A stretch of 64,000 nt of DNA from Pseudomonas sp. WS 5079 (GCF_012985465.1 NZ_JAAQWN010000006.1:372001-436000); one strand, 5' to 3'. Counted from the stretch's first letter, positions 35,418 through 44,208 are shown. Numbers and translations are program-made. The notes: generated by a model not told the origin, from the letters alone.

Positions 35418-36089
35418 CTACTTCACTTCTTCCAGTGCCTGACTTAGAGGCACGTAAAATTCTTTGAACAACGCGTCCACGGCTTCTTTGGCCTGGGGCG
35501 TGATAAACCCCGCCTCCAGCACCAGCACCTGATACACCCCGCGCTTGATCGCCTCGGCACTCAGGTGTGCGGAGTTCTCGTTGGTGGTGCACAAAAAGCG
35601 CACCCAGGAGGTGAGGATGATCCAGGCGTTGAGGGTCAAGGCTTCGGTCTGCACCGGGTCCATGTTCAGGATCCCGGCCTCGACAAACCCCCGGTAAATC
35701 GCGCCGCCCTGGATCAGGCAGCGCTGGGAAAAGCGCCGGTAGCCGGTGGCCAGTTCCGGGTCGCTTTCCAGCAGATGCTCAAGGTCGCGGTGCAAAAAGC
35801 GGTAGCGCCACATGCCGGCCAACACCGCCTGCAGGTAGAAGCGCTTGTCCTCGACCACCATGGCCCGCCCCTGGGGCGGGCGCAGGAAGCTGTCTACCAG
35901 GGCCTCGTACTCGCGAAACAGCACGGCGATAATCGCCTGCTTGTTCGGGAAGTGGTAGTACAGGTTGCCGGGGGATATTTCCATGTGGGCGGCAATATGG
36001 TTGGTGCTGATGCTGCGCTCGCCCTGCTGGTTGAACAGCTCCAGGCTGGTTTGCACAATGCGTTCGCTGGTCTTTACTCGTGGTGCCAT
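35418..36089 (-). CDS. laoR: TetR/AcrR family regulator (LaoR-like)
   Basis: 223 residues. N-terminal TetR helix-turn-helix (about 10-55) with STNHIAAHMEISPGNLYYHFPNKQ. The C-terminal ligand domain is long and helical. It is divergent from laoC, laoB and laoA, as in P. aeruginosa (PA0367), where LaoR controls that locus. The intergenic region contains a consensus-like promoter and two inverted repeats that could be operators. The start MAPRVKTSERIVQ was preferred to an ATG ten codons upstream. Confidence 0.82.
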   Translation of the reverse strand: MAPRVKTSERIVQTSLELFNQQGERSISTNHIAAHMEISPGNLYYHFPNKQAIIAVLFREYEALVDSFLRPPQGRAMVVEDKRFYLQAVLAGMWRYRFLHRDLEHLLESDPELATGYRRFSQRCLIQGGAIYRGFVEAGILNMDPVQTEALTLNAWIILTSWVRFLCTTNENSAHLSAEAIKRGVYQVLVLEAGFITPQAKEAVDALFKEFYVPLSQALEEVK

Positions 36090-36132
36090 GGGGTATCGGC
36101 TTCTGGAATCCTGATGCAAACATCTTACGGTC

Positions 36133-36148
36133 TATCCTTGCCAGGATA
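36133..36148. promoter_or_regulatory. Inverted repeat in laoR-laoC gap, candidate operator
   Basis: TATCC-N6-GGATA, a perfect five-base dyad located 44 bases upstream of the laoR start. A TetR-type operator role is inferred only from position and symmetry. Confidence 0.35.
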
Positions 36149-36173
36149 AAACTGCATGTTGCCGCGAAGTCAT

Positions 36174-36202
36174 TTGACAAAATAGAGCAATAACTCTAAA
36201 AA
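36174..36202 (+). promoter_or_regulatory. Sigma-70-type promoter of laoC-laoB-laoA with embedded inverted repeat
   Basis: A perfect -35 TTGACA (36174-36179), a 17-base spacer and a -10 TAAAAA (36197-36202). The spacer contains TAGAG-N6-CTCTA (36183-36198), so a repressor bound there would block polymerase. The laoC start is 35 bases downstream. Confidence 0.6.
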
Positions 36203-36236
36203 CGCAGGTATTCCAATAACAATCGGGAACTGCGCC

Positions 36237-37664
36237 ATGTCTGCCAACGTTGCCTACCTGCAAGATTCCCAGGCGCTGGACCAACTCCAGGACCTGTTCG
36301 CTGCTCAGCGCCGCGCCTACGCGGCCAACCCGATGCCAACGGCGGCGCAGCGCCAGCAGTGGCTCAAGGCCTTGCGCGACCTGCTCAGCGATGAGCGCCA
36401 GGCGCTGATCGAGGCCATCAGCAGCGATTTCAGTCATCGCAGTGCCGACGAAACCCTGTTCGCCGAACTGATGCCCAGCCTGCATGGCATTCACTACGCC
36501 AGCAAACACCTCAAGGGCTGGATGAAACCGTCGCGCCGCGCTGTAGGTATAGCCTTCCAGCCGGCATCTGCCAAAGTGATCTATCAACCCCTGGGCGTCA
36601 TCGGGGTGATCGTGCCCTGGAACTACCCGTTGTACCTGGCCATCGGCCCGCTGGTCGGCGCGTTGGCGGCGGGCAACCGGGTGATGCTCAAGCTCAGCGA
36701 ATCCACCCCTGCCACTGGCCAGTTGCTCAAGACCCTGCTGGCGCAAATCTTCCCCGAAGACCTGGTGTGCGTGGTGCTCGGCGAAGCAGAAGTGGGCATG
36801 GCGTTCTCCAAGCTGCCGTTCGATCACCTGCTGTTCACCGGTGCCACCAGCATCGGCAAGCATGTGATGCGCGCCGCCGCCGAGCACCTGACCCCGGTCA
36901 CCCTGGAGCTGGGCGGTAAATCCCCGGCGATTGTCTCGGCCGATGTGCCGCTCAAGGATGCCGCTGAACGGATCGCATTCGGCAAGGCGCTGAATGCCGG
37001 GCAAACCTGTGTGGCGCCGGACTACGTGCTGGTTCCCGAAGACCGTGTGGACGGCTTCGTCGAGGCCTACACCCAGGCGGTACGTGGGTTTTATCCGACC
37101 CTGGCCGACAACCCGGACTACACCGCCATCATCAACGAGCGACAACTCGCCCGACTCAATGCCTACGTCAAGGACGCAACCGACAAGGGCGCGACCCTGG
37201 TGCCGCTCTATGACCAGGGCCAGGCACGGCGCATGGCCCATAGCCTGCTGCTGAATGTCAGCGATGAAATGACCGTGATGCAGGACGAGATTTTCGGCCC
37301 GGTGTTGCCCATCGTGCCCTATCGCGGGATCGACCAGGCCTTTGCCTACATCAACCAACGCCCTCGCCCACTGGCGCTGTATTACTTCGGCTACAACAAG
37401 GCCGAACAGAATCGCGTACTCCACGAGACCCATTCCGGCGGCGTGTGCTTGAACGACACCCTGCTGCACGTGGCCCAGGACGATATGCCCTTTGGCGGCA
37501 TCGGCCCGTCGGGCATGGGCCACTATCACGGCCATGAAGGGTTCCTCACGTTCAGCAAGGCCAAGGGGGTGCTGATCAAGCAACGCCTGAATGCGGCCAA
37601 GCTGATTTACCCACCGTATGGCAAAGCCATCCAGAAACTGATCCAGAAGCTGTTCGTGCGCTAA
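36237..37664 (+). CDS. laoC: Aldehyde dehydrogenase (LaoC / coniferyl aldehyde dehydrogenase type)
   Basis: 475 residues. Class 3-like NAD(P)-dependent aldehyde dehydrogenase. The catalytic Cys lies in NAGQTCVAPDYV and the general-base Glu in LELGGKSP; the nucleotide site has GVIVPWNYPLYLAIGPL. Often annotated coniferyl aldehyde dehydrogenase. Its position next to a GMC alcohol dehydrogenase and a TetR regulator corresponds to LaoC of P. aeruginosa, which oxidises long-chain aldehydes formed from alkanes and alkyl sulfates. Substrate range here is inferred from synteny. Confidence 0.87.
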   Translation: MSANVAYLQDSQALDQLQDLFAAQRRAYAANPMPTAAQRQQWLKALRDLLSDERQALIEAISSDFSHRSADETLFAELMPSLHGIHYASKHLKGWMKPSRRAVGIAFQPASAKVIYQPLGVIGVIVPWNYPLYLAIGPLVGALAAGNRVMLKLSESTPATGQLLKTLLAQIFPEDLVCVVLGEAEVGMAFSKLPFDHLLFTGATSIGKHVMRAAAEHLTPVTLELGGKSPAIVSADVPLKDAAERIAFGKALNAGQTCVAPDYVLVPEDRVDGFVEAYTQAVRGFYPTLADNPDYTAIINERQLARLNAYVKDATDKGATLVPLYDQGQARRMAHSLLLNVSDEMTVMQDEIFGPVLPIVPYRGIDQAFAYINQRPRPLALYYFGYNKAEQNRVLHETHSGGVCLNDTLLHVAQDDMPFGGIGPSGMGHYHGHEGFLTFSKAKGVLIKQRLNAAKLIYPPYGKAIQKLIQKLFVR

Positions 37665-37692
37665 AACCGTTACCACCGGGACCACAATAAAA

Positions 37693-38238
37693 ATGAACCC
37701 TAGCCTGACTGAATCACCCGCGCTGTCACGGCGCGGCGTCTTGAAAATCGGCCTGTGCGCCAGCGCCTTCCTGGCCACCGCAGGCCTTGGCGCCAGCCTC
37801 AGCGGTTGCTCCAGCAGCACCCCCGCCAGCGGCTTTGCCATGCTGCGCAACAGCGACCTGCCGTTTTTGCGCGCAGTGATCCCGGTGTTACTCGAAGGCG
37901 CGGCCAGCGCCGAGGTAGTGGCGGCAGGCATTGAAGACACCCTGAAAAAACTCGATTACAGCCTGCAGCACCTGTCACCGGAGATGTTCAAGCTGACCCA
38001 GCAGTTGTTCGACGTACTGGGCATGGCCGTCACCCGTGGCCCGCTGACCGGCATCTGGGGCAGTTGGGAAAATGCCAGCAGCGAGCAGATCCGCAACTTC
38101 CTGCATCGCTGGGAGAACAGCTTCCTCAACCTACTGCGCATGGGCCAGGGCTCGCTGCTCAAGCTGGTGATCATGGCCTGGTACTTTCGGCCCGAGTCCT
38201 GGGCCCATTGCGGGTACCCAGGGCCACCGAAGATCTGA
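37693..38238 (+). CDS. laoB: Tat-signal lipoprotein-like protein (LaoB-like)
   Basis: 181 residues. A twin-arginine motif (SRRGVLK, Arg13-Arg14) precedes a hydrophobic stretch and a lipobox-like LSGC with Cys39, so Tat export and lipid attachment are possible. The rest is helical and resembles small subunits that accompany GMC-type alcohol or sugar dehydrogenases. In P. aeruginosa LaoB (PA0365) is needed for alcohol oxidation by LaoA. Partner function is inferred from its place between laoC and laoA. Confidence 0.78.
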   Translation: MNPSLTESPALSRRGVLKIGLCASAFLATAGLGASLSGCSSSTPASGFAMLRNSDLPFLRAVIPVLLEGAASAEVVAAGIEDTLKKLDYSLQHLSPEMFKLTQQLFDVLGMAVTRGPLTGIWGSWENASSEQIRNFLHRWENSFLNLLRMGQGSLLKLVIMAWYFRPESWAHCGYPGPPKI

Positions 38239-38295
38239 CCTTGGCAACCCACTTTGATAGCCACTCCGTAGCCAAAACAATAAGAGAACAAGCTA

Positions 38296-39891
38296 ATGCC
38301 CGTACCTGATGTGTTCCGCGATGGCATGGCCCGCGGCTGGAAAACCCATAACGGCGCCGCCCTCGACCAGGACATGGTGCTGGAAGCCGATGTCGCGATC
38401 ATCGGCAGCGGCGCAGGCGGCGGCACTACCGCAGAGATTCTCAGCGCCGCCGGCTACAAGGTGCTGCTGATCGAAGAAGGCCCGCTCAAGACCAGCAGCG
38501 ACTTCAAGCTGCTGGAAGACGAGGCCTACGCCAGCCTGTATCAGGAAGGCATCGGCCGCATGAGCAAGGACGGCGCCATCACCATCCTGCAAGGCCGCGC
38601 CGTGGGCGGCACCACGCTGATCAACTGGACCTCGAGCTTTCGCACCCCCGACCCGACGCTGTCCCACTGGGCCAGCGAGTACGCGGTCAAGGGCCACAGC
38701 AGCGCCGAGATGGCACCGTGGTTTGAAAAGATGGAACAGCGCCTGGGCATCGCGCCCTGGGCCGTGCCGCCCAACCCCAACAACGATGTGATCCGCCAAG
38801 GCTGCGAAAAGCTCGGCTACAGCTGGCACGTGATCCCGCGCAACGTGCGCGGCTGCTTCAACCTGGGCTATTGCGGCATGGGCTGCCCGGTCAACGCCAA
38901 GCAATCGATGCTAGTGACCACCATTCCCTCGACCCTGGAGCAAGGCGGCGAGTTGCTGTACCTGGCCCGCGCCGAGCGCCTGAAGTTCAGCGGCGACACC
39001 ATCACCAGCCTCGAATGCGTGGCCATGGATGCGCGCTGCGTAGCGCCTACCGGCCGCAAGATCACGGTCAAAGCCAAGCATTACGTACTGGCCGGCGGCG
39101 GCATCAACAGCCCGGCGCTGTTGATGCGCTCGGACGCACCCGACCCGCATTCGCGCCTGGGCAAGCGCACGTTCCTGCATCTGGTGAATTTTTCTGCGGG
39201 GCTGTTCGACGAGGTGATCAACCCGTTCTACGGCGCGCCGCAGTCGATTTACTCCGACCACTTCCAATGGCAGGACGGCACCACCGGCAAAATGTCCTAC
39301 AAGCTCGAAGCGCCGCCGTTGCACCCGGCGCTGGCCAGCACATTGTTCGGGGGTTATGGCACGCAGAACGCCCTGGACATGAGCCAGTTGCCCAAGACCC
39401 ACGCCATGCTGGCGCTGCTGCGCGACGGCTTCCACCCCGACAGCCAGGGCGGCAGCGTCGGCCTGCGCGGCGATGGCACGCCGGTGCTCGACTATGAGGT
39501 CTCGCCCTACGCCTGGGACGGCCTGCGCCGGGCTTTCCACAGCATGGCCGAGATCCAGTTTGCCGCCGGCGCAAAGTCGGTCAAGCCGTTGCACCACGAC
39601 GCGCGCTACGTCAACACACTGGCGCAGGCCCGCAGCCTGATTGACGGCCTGAACCTGGAACTGCATCGCACCTGCCTGGGCAGCGCCCATGTGATGGGCG
39701 GTTGCGCCATGGGCGAAGAGCCGAAAAACGCCGTGGCCGACAGCCTTGGGCGGCATCACCAACTGCGTAACCTGTCGATCCACGACGGCTCGCTGTTCCC
39801 CACCAGCATCGGCGCCAACCCCCAGCTTTCGGTGTACGGCCTGACTGCGCAACTGGCGACGGCGCTGGCTGAACGTCTGAAAACAGCATGA
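38296..39891 (+). CDS. laoA: GMC-family alcohol dehydrogenase (LaoA-like)
   Basis: 531 residues. FAD-binding Rossmann motif near residue 36 (VAIIGSGAGGGTTAEIL). A cysteine-rich segment GCFNLGYCGMGCPVNAKQS is typical of long-chain alcohol oxidase relatives. The C-terminal GMC catalytic region is visible (HRTCLGSAHVMGGCAMG, and SIHDGSLFPTSIGANPQ). Known LaoA oxidises long-chain alcohols to aldehydes, which LaoC then converts to acids. No signal peptide of its own; if exported it would travel with the Tat-signal partner LaoB, which is conjecture. Confidence 0.86.
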   Translation: MPVPDVFRDGMARGWKTHNGAALDQDMVLEADVAIIGSGAGGGTTAEILSAAGYKVLLIEEGPLKTSSDFKLLEDEAYASLYQEGIGRMSKDGAITILQGRAVGGTTLINWTSSFRTPDPTLSHWASEYAVKGHSSAEMAPWFEKMEQRLGIAPWAVPPNPNNDVIRQGCEKLGYSWHVIPRNVRGCFNLGYCGMGCPVNAKQSMLVTTIPSTLEQGGELLYLARAERLKFSGDTITSLECVAMDARCVAPTGRKITVKAKHYVLAGGGINSPALLMRSDAPDPHSRLGKRTFLHLVNFSAGLFDEVINPFYGAPQSIYSDHFQWQDGTTGKMSYKLEAPPLHPALASTLFGGYGTQNALDMSQLPKTHAMLALLRDGFHPDSQGGSVGLRGDGTPVLDYEVSPYAWDGLRRAFHSMAEIQFAAGAKSVKPLHHDARYVNTLAQARSLIDGLNLELHRTCLGSAHVMGGCAMGEEPKNAVADSLGRHHQLRNLSIHDGSLFPTSIGANPQLSVYGLTAQLATALAERLKTA

Positions 39892-40005
39892 AAAAACCAG
39901 GTATTCGCGGTGTCTATAGTGCTTTCTTCTGAATAAGTTGACTTGGCCGACCGGGATGGCTGCGATACCATCCGGTTCCCCAACGGACTCCGCCAGGACG
40001 ACGCG

Positions 40006-40485
40006 ATGAACCGAGTGTTGTACCCAGGTACCTTCGACCCGATTACCAAAGGCCATGGCGATCTGGTCGAACGCGCCTCGCGCTTGTTCGACCATGTGAT
40101 CATCGCGGTCGCGGCCAGCCCCAAGAAAAACCCGCTGTTTCCCCTGGAACAGCGCGTGGAGCTGGCCCGCGAGGTCACCAAGCACCTGCCCAACGTGGAA
40201 GTGGTGGGCTTTTCGACGCTGCTGGCGCACTTTGCCAAGGAGCAGAACGCCAATGTGTTCCTGCGTGGCCTGCGGGCGGTGTCGGACTTCGAATATGAAT
40301 TCCAGCTGGCCAATATGAACCGCCAACTGGCGCCGGACGTAGAGAGCCTGTTTCTTACGCCGTCGGAGCGTTACTCGTTCATTTCCTCGACCCTGGTGCG
40401 GGAAATCGCGGCATTGGGTGGGGATATCACCAAGTTTGTGCACCCTGCGGTCGCCGATGCGCTGACGCTGCGCTTCAAGAAGTAA
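40006..40485 (+). CDS. coaD: Phosphopantetheine adenylyltransferase
   Basis: 159 residues. It forms dephospho-CoA from 4'-phosphopantetheine and ATP. The nucleotidyltransferase motifs YPGTFDPITKGHGDL and the C-terminal FISSTLVREIA are both intact. The start at 40006 gives the family MNRVLYPGTFDP; an ATG 21 codons upstream lies in non-conserved sequence. A TTGACT at about 39938 is a possible -35 but has no good -10. Confidence 0.97.
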   Translation: MNRVLYPGTFDPITKGHGDLVERASRLFDHVIIAVAASPKKNPLFPLEQRVELAREVTKHLPNVEVVGFSTLLAHFAKEQNANVFLRGLRAVSDFEYEFQLANMNRQLAPDVESLFLTPSERYSFISSTLVREIAALGGDITKFVHPAVADALTLRFKK

Positions 40486-40497
40486 GACCGCTCGACC

Positions 40498-40522
40498 GGC
40501 GCCCGCTCGCACTGCGGGCGCC
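40498..40522. terminator. Perfect GC hairpin after coaD
   Basis: GGCGCCCGC / GCGGGCGCC, a nine-base perfect stem with a seven-base loop, 12 bases after the coaD stop. There is no U-run, so it may be a factor-assisted terminator or a transcript-stabilising stem. Confidence 0.55.
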
Positions 40523-40588
40523 AATGCGGCACAATTGCGCGCATTAGTTTTTCAGATGCCTTGGCAGAGCGCCCTGGCAGGAGTTTCC

Positions 40589-40840
40589 ATGTCCCTGATC
40601 ATCACCGACGATTGCATCAACTGCGACGTCTGCGAACCCGAGTGCCCGAACGCTGCCATTTCCCAGGGTGAAGAGATCTACGTGATCGACCCCAACCTGT
40701 GCACCCAGTGTGTCGGCCACTACGACGAACCCCAGTGCCAGCAAGTGTGCCCGGTCGATTGCATCCCGCTGGATGAGGCACACCCTGAGACTGAAGAGCA
40801 GTTGATGGAGAAGTACCGGTTGATTACCGGTAAGGCCTGA
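40589..40840 (+). CDS. yfhL: YfhL family 2[4Fe-4S] ferredoxin
   Basis: 83 residues. Two cluster motifs: CINCDVCEPECP and a second with CTQCVGHYDEPQCQQVCP, where the spacing between cysteines is enlarged by an insertion, a mark of the Alvin/YfhL-type low-potential ferredoxins. The P. aeruginosa counterpart after coaD is Fdx1, reported to be essential. The start at 40589 follows a CAGGAG site. Confidence 0.93.
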   Translation: MSLIITDDCINCDVCEPECPNAAISQGEEIYVIDPNLCTQCVGHYDEPQCQQVCPVDCIPLDEAHPETEEQLMEKYRLITGKA

Positions 40841-40863
40841 GACCTTGTGGTGGCTGGGCGGGC

Positions 40864-40942
40864 CTCATCGCGGGCAAGCCCGCTCCCACACTTGAAGGTG
40901 TTCACAAGTCAAAATGTGGGAGCGGGCTTGCCCGCGATGACG
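40864..40942. repeat. REP pair in reversed arrangement, GCGGGCTTGCCCGCGATG type
   Basis: The two REP arms face inward (CATCGCGGGCAAGCCCGCTCCCACA first, then its complement), separated by about 25 bases. Located between convergent yfhL and mutM. Confidence 0.85.
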
Positions 40943-40962
40943 GCAGCCGCCGTCACACACAA

Positions 40963-41775
40963 TCAGCTCTGGCACTTGGGGCAAAACACACTCGCCCGCT
41001 GCCCCAGCATCACATTGCGCAATTCGCTCCCGCAGACCTTGCACGCCTCGCCACCCCGACCGTAGACAAACAGTTCCTGCTGGAAATACCCCGGCTGCCC
41101 ATCGCCACCGATAAAGTCGCGCAATGTCGTACCGCCGCGCTCGATGGCGGCCGCGAGGATGCGTTTGATCTCGATCGCCAGCTTCAGGTAACGCCCACGG
41201 GAAATGCCCTTGGCCTCCCGGCGCGGGTCGATCCCGGCGGCAAACAGCGCCTCGGTCGCGTAGATATTGCCCACCCCCACCACCACCGCGTTGTCCATGA
41301 TGAACGGCTTGACCGCCATCGAGCGCCCACGGGACAGCTGGAACAGGCGCTCGCCGTCGAACAGGTCGGTCAACGGCTCCGGCCCCAGGCGCAACAGCAG
41401 TTCGTGGTTGTGCGGGTCCTGGCTCCAGAGCATCGCGCCAAAGCGCCGGGGGTCGGTGTAGCGCAGGGCCAGGCCCGACTCCAGCTCGATATCCACATGC
41501 TCGTGCTTGGCCGCCGGCAGGCCGACTTCCACCAGGCGCAGGTTGCCCGACATGCCCAAGTGGCTGATCAAGGTGCCAACTTCGGCGTTGATCAAAAGGT
41601 ACTTGGCCCGCCGCTCCACCAGCACGATGCGCTGCCCGGACAGCCGCACATCGAGGTCTTCGGGGATCGGCCAGCGCAGGCGCCGTTCACGCACCACCAC
41701 GCGGCTGACCCGCTGGCCTTCCAGGTGCGGCGCAATTCCGCGCCGGGTGGTTTCGACTTCTGGCAGCTCAGGCAT
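40963..41775 (-). CDS. mutM: Formamidopyrimidine-DNA glycosylase MutM
   Basis: 270 residues. Removes 8-oxoguanine and formamidopyrimidines and cleaves abasic sites. The N-terminal PELPEVETTRRGI carries the catalytic Pro2 and Glu3. The H2TH region (VVGVGNIYATEALF) and the C-terminal zinc finger (CKVCGSELRN ... CPKCQ) are complete. Confidence 0.97.
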   Translation of the reverse strand: MPELPEVETTRRGIAPHLEGQRVSRVVVRERRLRWPIPEDLDVRLSGQRIVLVERRAKYLLINAEVGTLISHLGMSGNLRLVEVGLPAAKHEHVDIELESGLALRYTDPRRFGAMLWSQDPHNHELLLRLGPEPLTDLFDGERLFQLSRGRSMAVKPFIMDNAVVVGVGNIYATEALFAAGIDPRREAKGISRGRYLKLAIEIKRILAAAIERGGTTLRDFIGGDGQPGYFQQELFVYGRGGEACKVCGSELRNVMLGQRASVFCPKCQS

Positions 41776-41796
41776 ATTCGTCTCGCGATAGAAAGG

Positions 41797-42663
41797 TTAG
41801 TGCGCGCCCAGCTCGCGGATCGACAACTTCAGGCTCTCGAAGTCGTAGTCCGACAGGCCCACGTAATCCAGCACCAGGTGGCCGATGCTGTCCCATTCAT
41901 GGTCCACCGTCTGGTTGCCCAGCACCCGATAGGACGCGCAAATGTGCTCGGCCATCTTCAGGATCGCCAGCAGGTTTTTCAGCGGGCTGTTGCGCGCCGA
42001 CTCATCGCTGAAAATCGCCAGGGCGTTGTGGTGGTTGGCGATGGCGTTGGTCACATGCTCCGGCAGGCGCCAGGACTTGGCAGTGTAGTAGCCCACCACC
42101 GCGTGGTTGGTGTGGAACGCACGGTTCTCGGTGTCGACCACCCGGCAATCGGGCCCTGCCTTGGCGTAGGAGTCTTCCAGCACGCTCATGTAGTCCGGGA
42201 AACGCTTGACCATCAGCGGCACGCCACAATCGTGGAACAGCCCCAGGGCATAAGCTTCGTCCACCGCCTGGGAGCCGGTGCGCTTGGCCAGGGTCAGGCA
42301 GGTCATCGCCACATCCTGGGCGGTGTCCCAGAACCGGTTGAGGGTGACGATGGTGTCGTCGCTCATCTCGCCCTTGATCGACTGGGCGTTGATCAGGTTG
42401 ACGATCGAGCGGCTGCCCAACAGGTTCACCGCGCGCTGGATCGAGGCAATCTTGTTGCTCAGGCCGTAATACGGCGAGTTGACGATTTTCAGCAGCGAGC
42501 CAGACAGGCCGGGGTCCTGGGAGATCAGCCGCGCAATCACCTCCAGGTCCGGATCGGGCATGTACTGCTCCATCTGCAAATCCACCATGATTTGCGGTTG
42601 GGGCGGCACGCTGATGCCTTGCAGGGCCTGTTGGATCTGTTCGGCGGAAAGCTCTTGGGACAT
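41797..42663 (-). CDS. HDOD domain-containing protein
   Basis: 288 residues. The HDOD domain (about 35-235) resembles HD phosphohydrolases but lacks the intact HD metal pair. The typical ISQDPGLSGSLLKIVNS and the GSRSIVNLINAQS segments are visible. Such proteins are linked to signalling and stress responses in Pseudomonas, without a defined activity. The start at 42663 (MSQELSAEQIQ) was chosen; an in-frame start upstream would run through the promoter and a REPIN. It lies 21 bases upstream of mutM, possibly co-transcribed. Confidence 0.88.
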   Translation of the reverse strand: MSQELSAEQIQQALQGISVPPQPQIMVDLQMEQYMPDPDLEVIARLISQDPGLSGSLLKIVNSPYYGLSNKIASIQRAVNLLGSRSIVNLINAQSIKGEMSDDTIVTLNRFWDTAQDVAMTCLTLAKRTGSQAVDEAYALGLFHDCGVPLMVKRFPDYMSVLEDSYAKAGPDCRVVDTENRAFHTNHAVVGYYTAKSWRLPEHVTNAIANHHNALAIFSDESARNSPLKNLLAILKMAEHICASYRVLGNQTVDHEWDSIGHLVLDYVGLSDYDFESLKLSIRELGAH

Positions 42664-42751
42664 AAATACACACTCTGGGCTAGGGGGCGATTCTAACCCC
42701 GATGGGAACCTGACCGACACCTCAAAAGCCGGATTGGAAACCGGAGCAAAA

Positions 42752-42839
42752 TGTGGGAGCTGGCTTGCCTGCGATGGCATCGCTGCGGTGCGACAGACAG
42801 ACCGAGTCGCCTGGATCGCAGGCAAGCCAGCTCCCACAT
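42752..42839. repeat. REPIN, near-identical to the one at 47697
   Basis: GTGGGAGCTGGCTTGCCTGCG arms around a centre containing GCATCGCTGCGGTG and GACCGAGTCGCC. The central 53 bases differ at only four positions from the reverse complement of the element at 47697-47783. It lies between the divergent HDOD and rlmI genes. Confidence 0.9.
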
Positions 42840-42905
42840 GTCCGGCGGCGCGGCCAACAACGACACAACACGGTATACTCCCGCTCTTTTTTCCGGAGCG
42901 ACGTC

Positions 42906-44102
42906 ATGTCCCTGCCAAGCCTGCGTCTCAAAGCCAACGCCGATCGTCGTTTGCGCAACGGCCACCTGTGGGTCTACAGCAACGAAATCGATGTGGCCGC
43001 CACCCCACTCCACGGCTTCCAGGCAGGCGACCAGGCCATCCTCGAAGCGGCCGGTGGCAAGACCCTGGGCATCGTGGCCATGAGCCCAAACAACCTGATC
43101 TGCGCGCGCCTGCTGTCGCGCGACATCAAGTTGCCATTGGACAAGTCGCTGCTGGTGCACCGCCTCAACGTCGCCCTGTCCCTGCGCGACCGCTTGTTCG
43201 ACAAGCCGTTCTACCGCCTGGTCTACGGCGACTCCGACCTGTTGCCGGGCCTGGTGGTCGACCGTTTCGGCGATATCCTGGTGGTGCAGATCGCCTCGGC
43301 GACCATGGAAGCCCATAAAGAAGACGTGATCGCCGCACTGACCCAAGTGCTCAAGCCCAGCGGCATCCTGTTCAAGAACGATTCCGCCGCGCGCGACGCC
43401 GAAGGCCTCAACCGCTACGTCGAAACCGTGTTCGGCCTGGTGCCAGAGTGGGTTGCCCTGGAAGAAAACGGCGTGCAATTCGAAGCCCCGGTGATCCAGG
43501 GCCAGAAGACCGGCTGGTTCTACGACCACCGCATGAACCGTGCACGCCTGGCCCCGTATGCCAAAGGCAAGCGCGTTCTCGACCTGTACAGCTACATCGG
43601 CGGCTGGGGCGTGCAAGCTGCAGCGTTCGGCGCCAGTGAAGTGTTCTGCGTCGATGCCTCGGCCTTTGCTCTGGATGGCGTAGAGCGCAACGCCGCGCTG
43701 AACGGCGTTGCCGAGAAAATGACCTGCATCGAAGGCGACGTGTTCGAAGCCCTCAAAGAATTGAAAGCCAGCGAAGAGCGCTTCGACGTGATCGTCGCCG
43801 ACCCACCGGCCTTCATCAAACGCAAGAAAGACATGAAAAATGGCGAGGGCGCCTACCGCCGCCTGAACGAGCAAGCCATGCGCCTGCTCAGCAAGGACGG
43901 CATCCTGGTCAGCGCCTCGTGCTCCATGCACCTGCCTGAAGACGACCTGCAAAACATCCTGCTGACCAGCGCCCGCCATCTGGACCGCAATATCCAGATG
44001 CTCGAACGTGGCGGCCAGGGCCCGGACCACCCGGTGCACCCGGCGATTGCCGAGACGCGCTACATCAAGAGCATCACGTGCCGGTTGCTGCCCAATAGCT
44101 AA
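42906..44102 (+). CDS. rlmI: 23S rRNA (cytosine1962-C5)-methyltransferase RlmI family
   Basis: 398 residues. An N-terminal PUA domain (about 1-75) with LRNGHLWVYSNEI, a central EEHAD-like domain, and a C-terminal SAM methyltransferase domain with LDLYSYIGGWGVQAA and the catalytic ADPPAFIKRKKD motif. The cysteine for C5 methylation is visible in SASCSMHLP. The start at 42906 has a GGAG site; an upstream in-frame start would lie inside the REPIN. Confidence 0.9.
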   Translation: MSLPSLRLKANADRRLRNGHLWVYSNEIDVAATPLHGFQAGDQAILEAAGGKTLGIVAMSPNNLICARLLSRDIKLPLDKSLLVHRLNVALSLRDRLFDKPFYRLVYGDSDLLPGLVVDRFGDILVVQIASATMEAHKEDVIAALTQVLKPSGILFKNDSAARDAEGLNRYVETVFGLVPEWVALEENGVQFEAPVIQGQKTGWFYDHRMNRARLAPYAKGKRVLDLYSYIGGWGVQAAAFGASEVFCVDASAFALDGVERNAALNGVAEKMTCIEGDVFEALKELKASEERFDVIVADPPAFIKRKKDMKNGEGAYRRLNEQAMRLLSKDGILVSASCSMHLPEDDLQNILLTSARHLDRNIQMLERGGQGPDHPVHPAIAETRYIKSITCRLLPNS

Positions 44103-44118
44103 GTAACACGCAGATCAA

Positions 44119-44208
44119 AGGTGGGAGTGGGCTTGCCTGCGATAGCGGTGTATCAGTTACAGATTTTTAATCTGTTACACCGCTATCGCAGGCAAGCCAG
44201 CTCCCACC
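44119..44208. repeat. REPIN ending in a T-run
   Basis: Long inverted arms (GGTGGGAGTGGGCTTGCCTGCGATAGCGGTGTA-type, with one G/C-pair mismatch) around a short AT-rich loop, followed by CTTTTTTTG. The T-run makes this copy look like a functional intrinsic terminator for rlmI. Confidence 0.85.

Noticed and set aside
36132..37940. A 602-codon open frame opposite laoC
   Set aside because: Antisense shadow of the aldehyde dehydrogenase gene; composition is not that of a real protein and there is no ribosome site.
38911..40524. A 537-codon open frame opposite laoA and coaD
   Set aside because: It spans two well-identified genes and an intergenic region; a gene here would have to overlap both completely.
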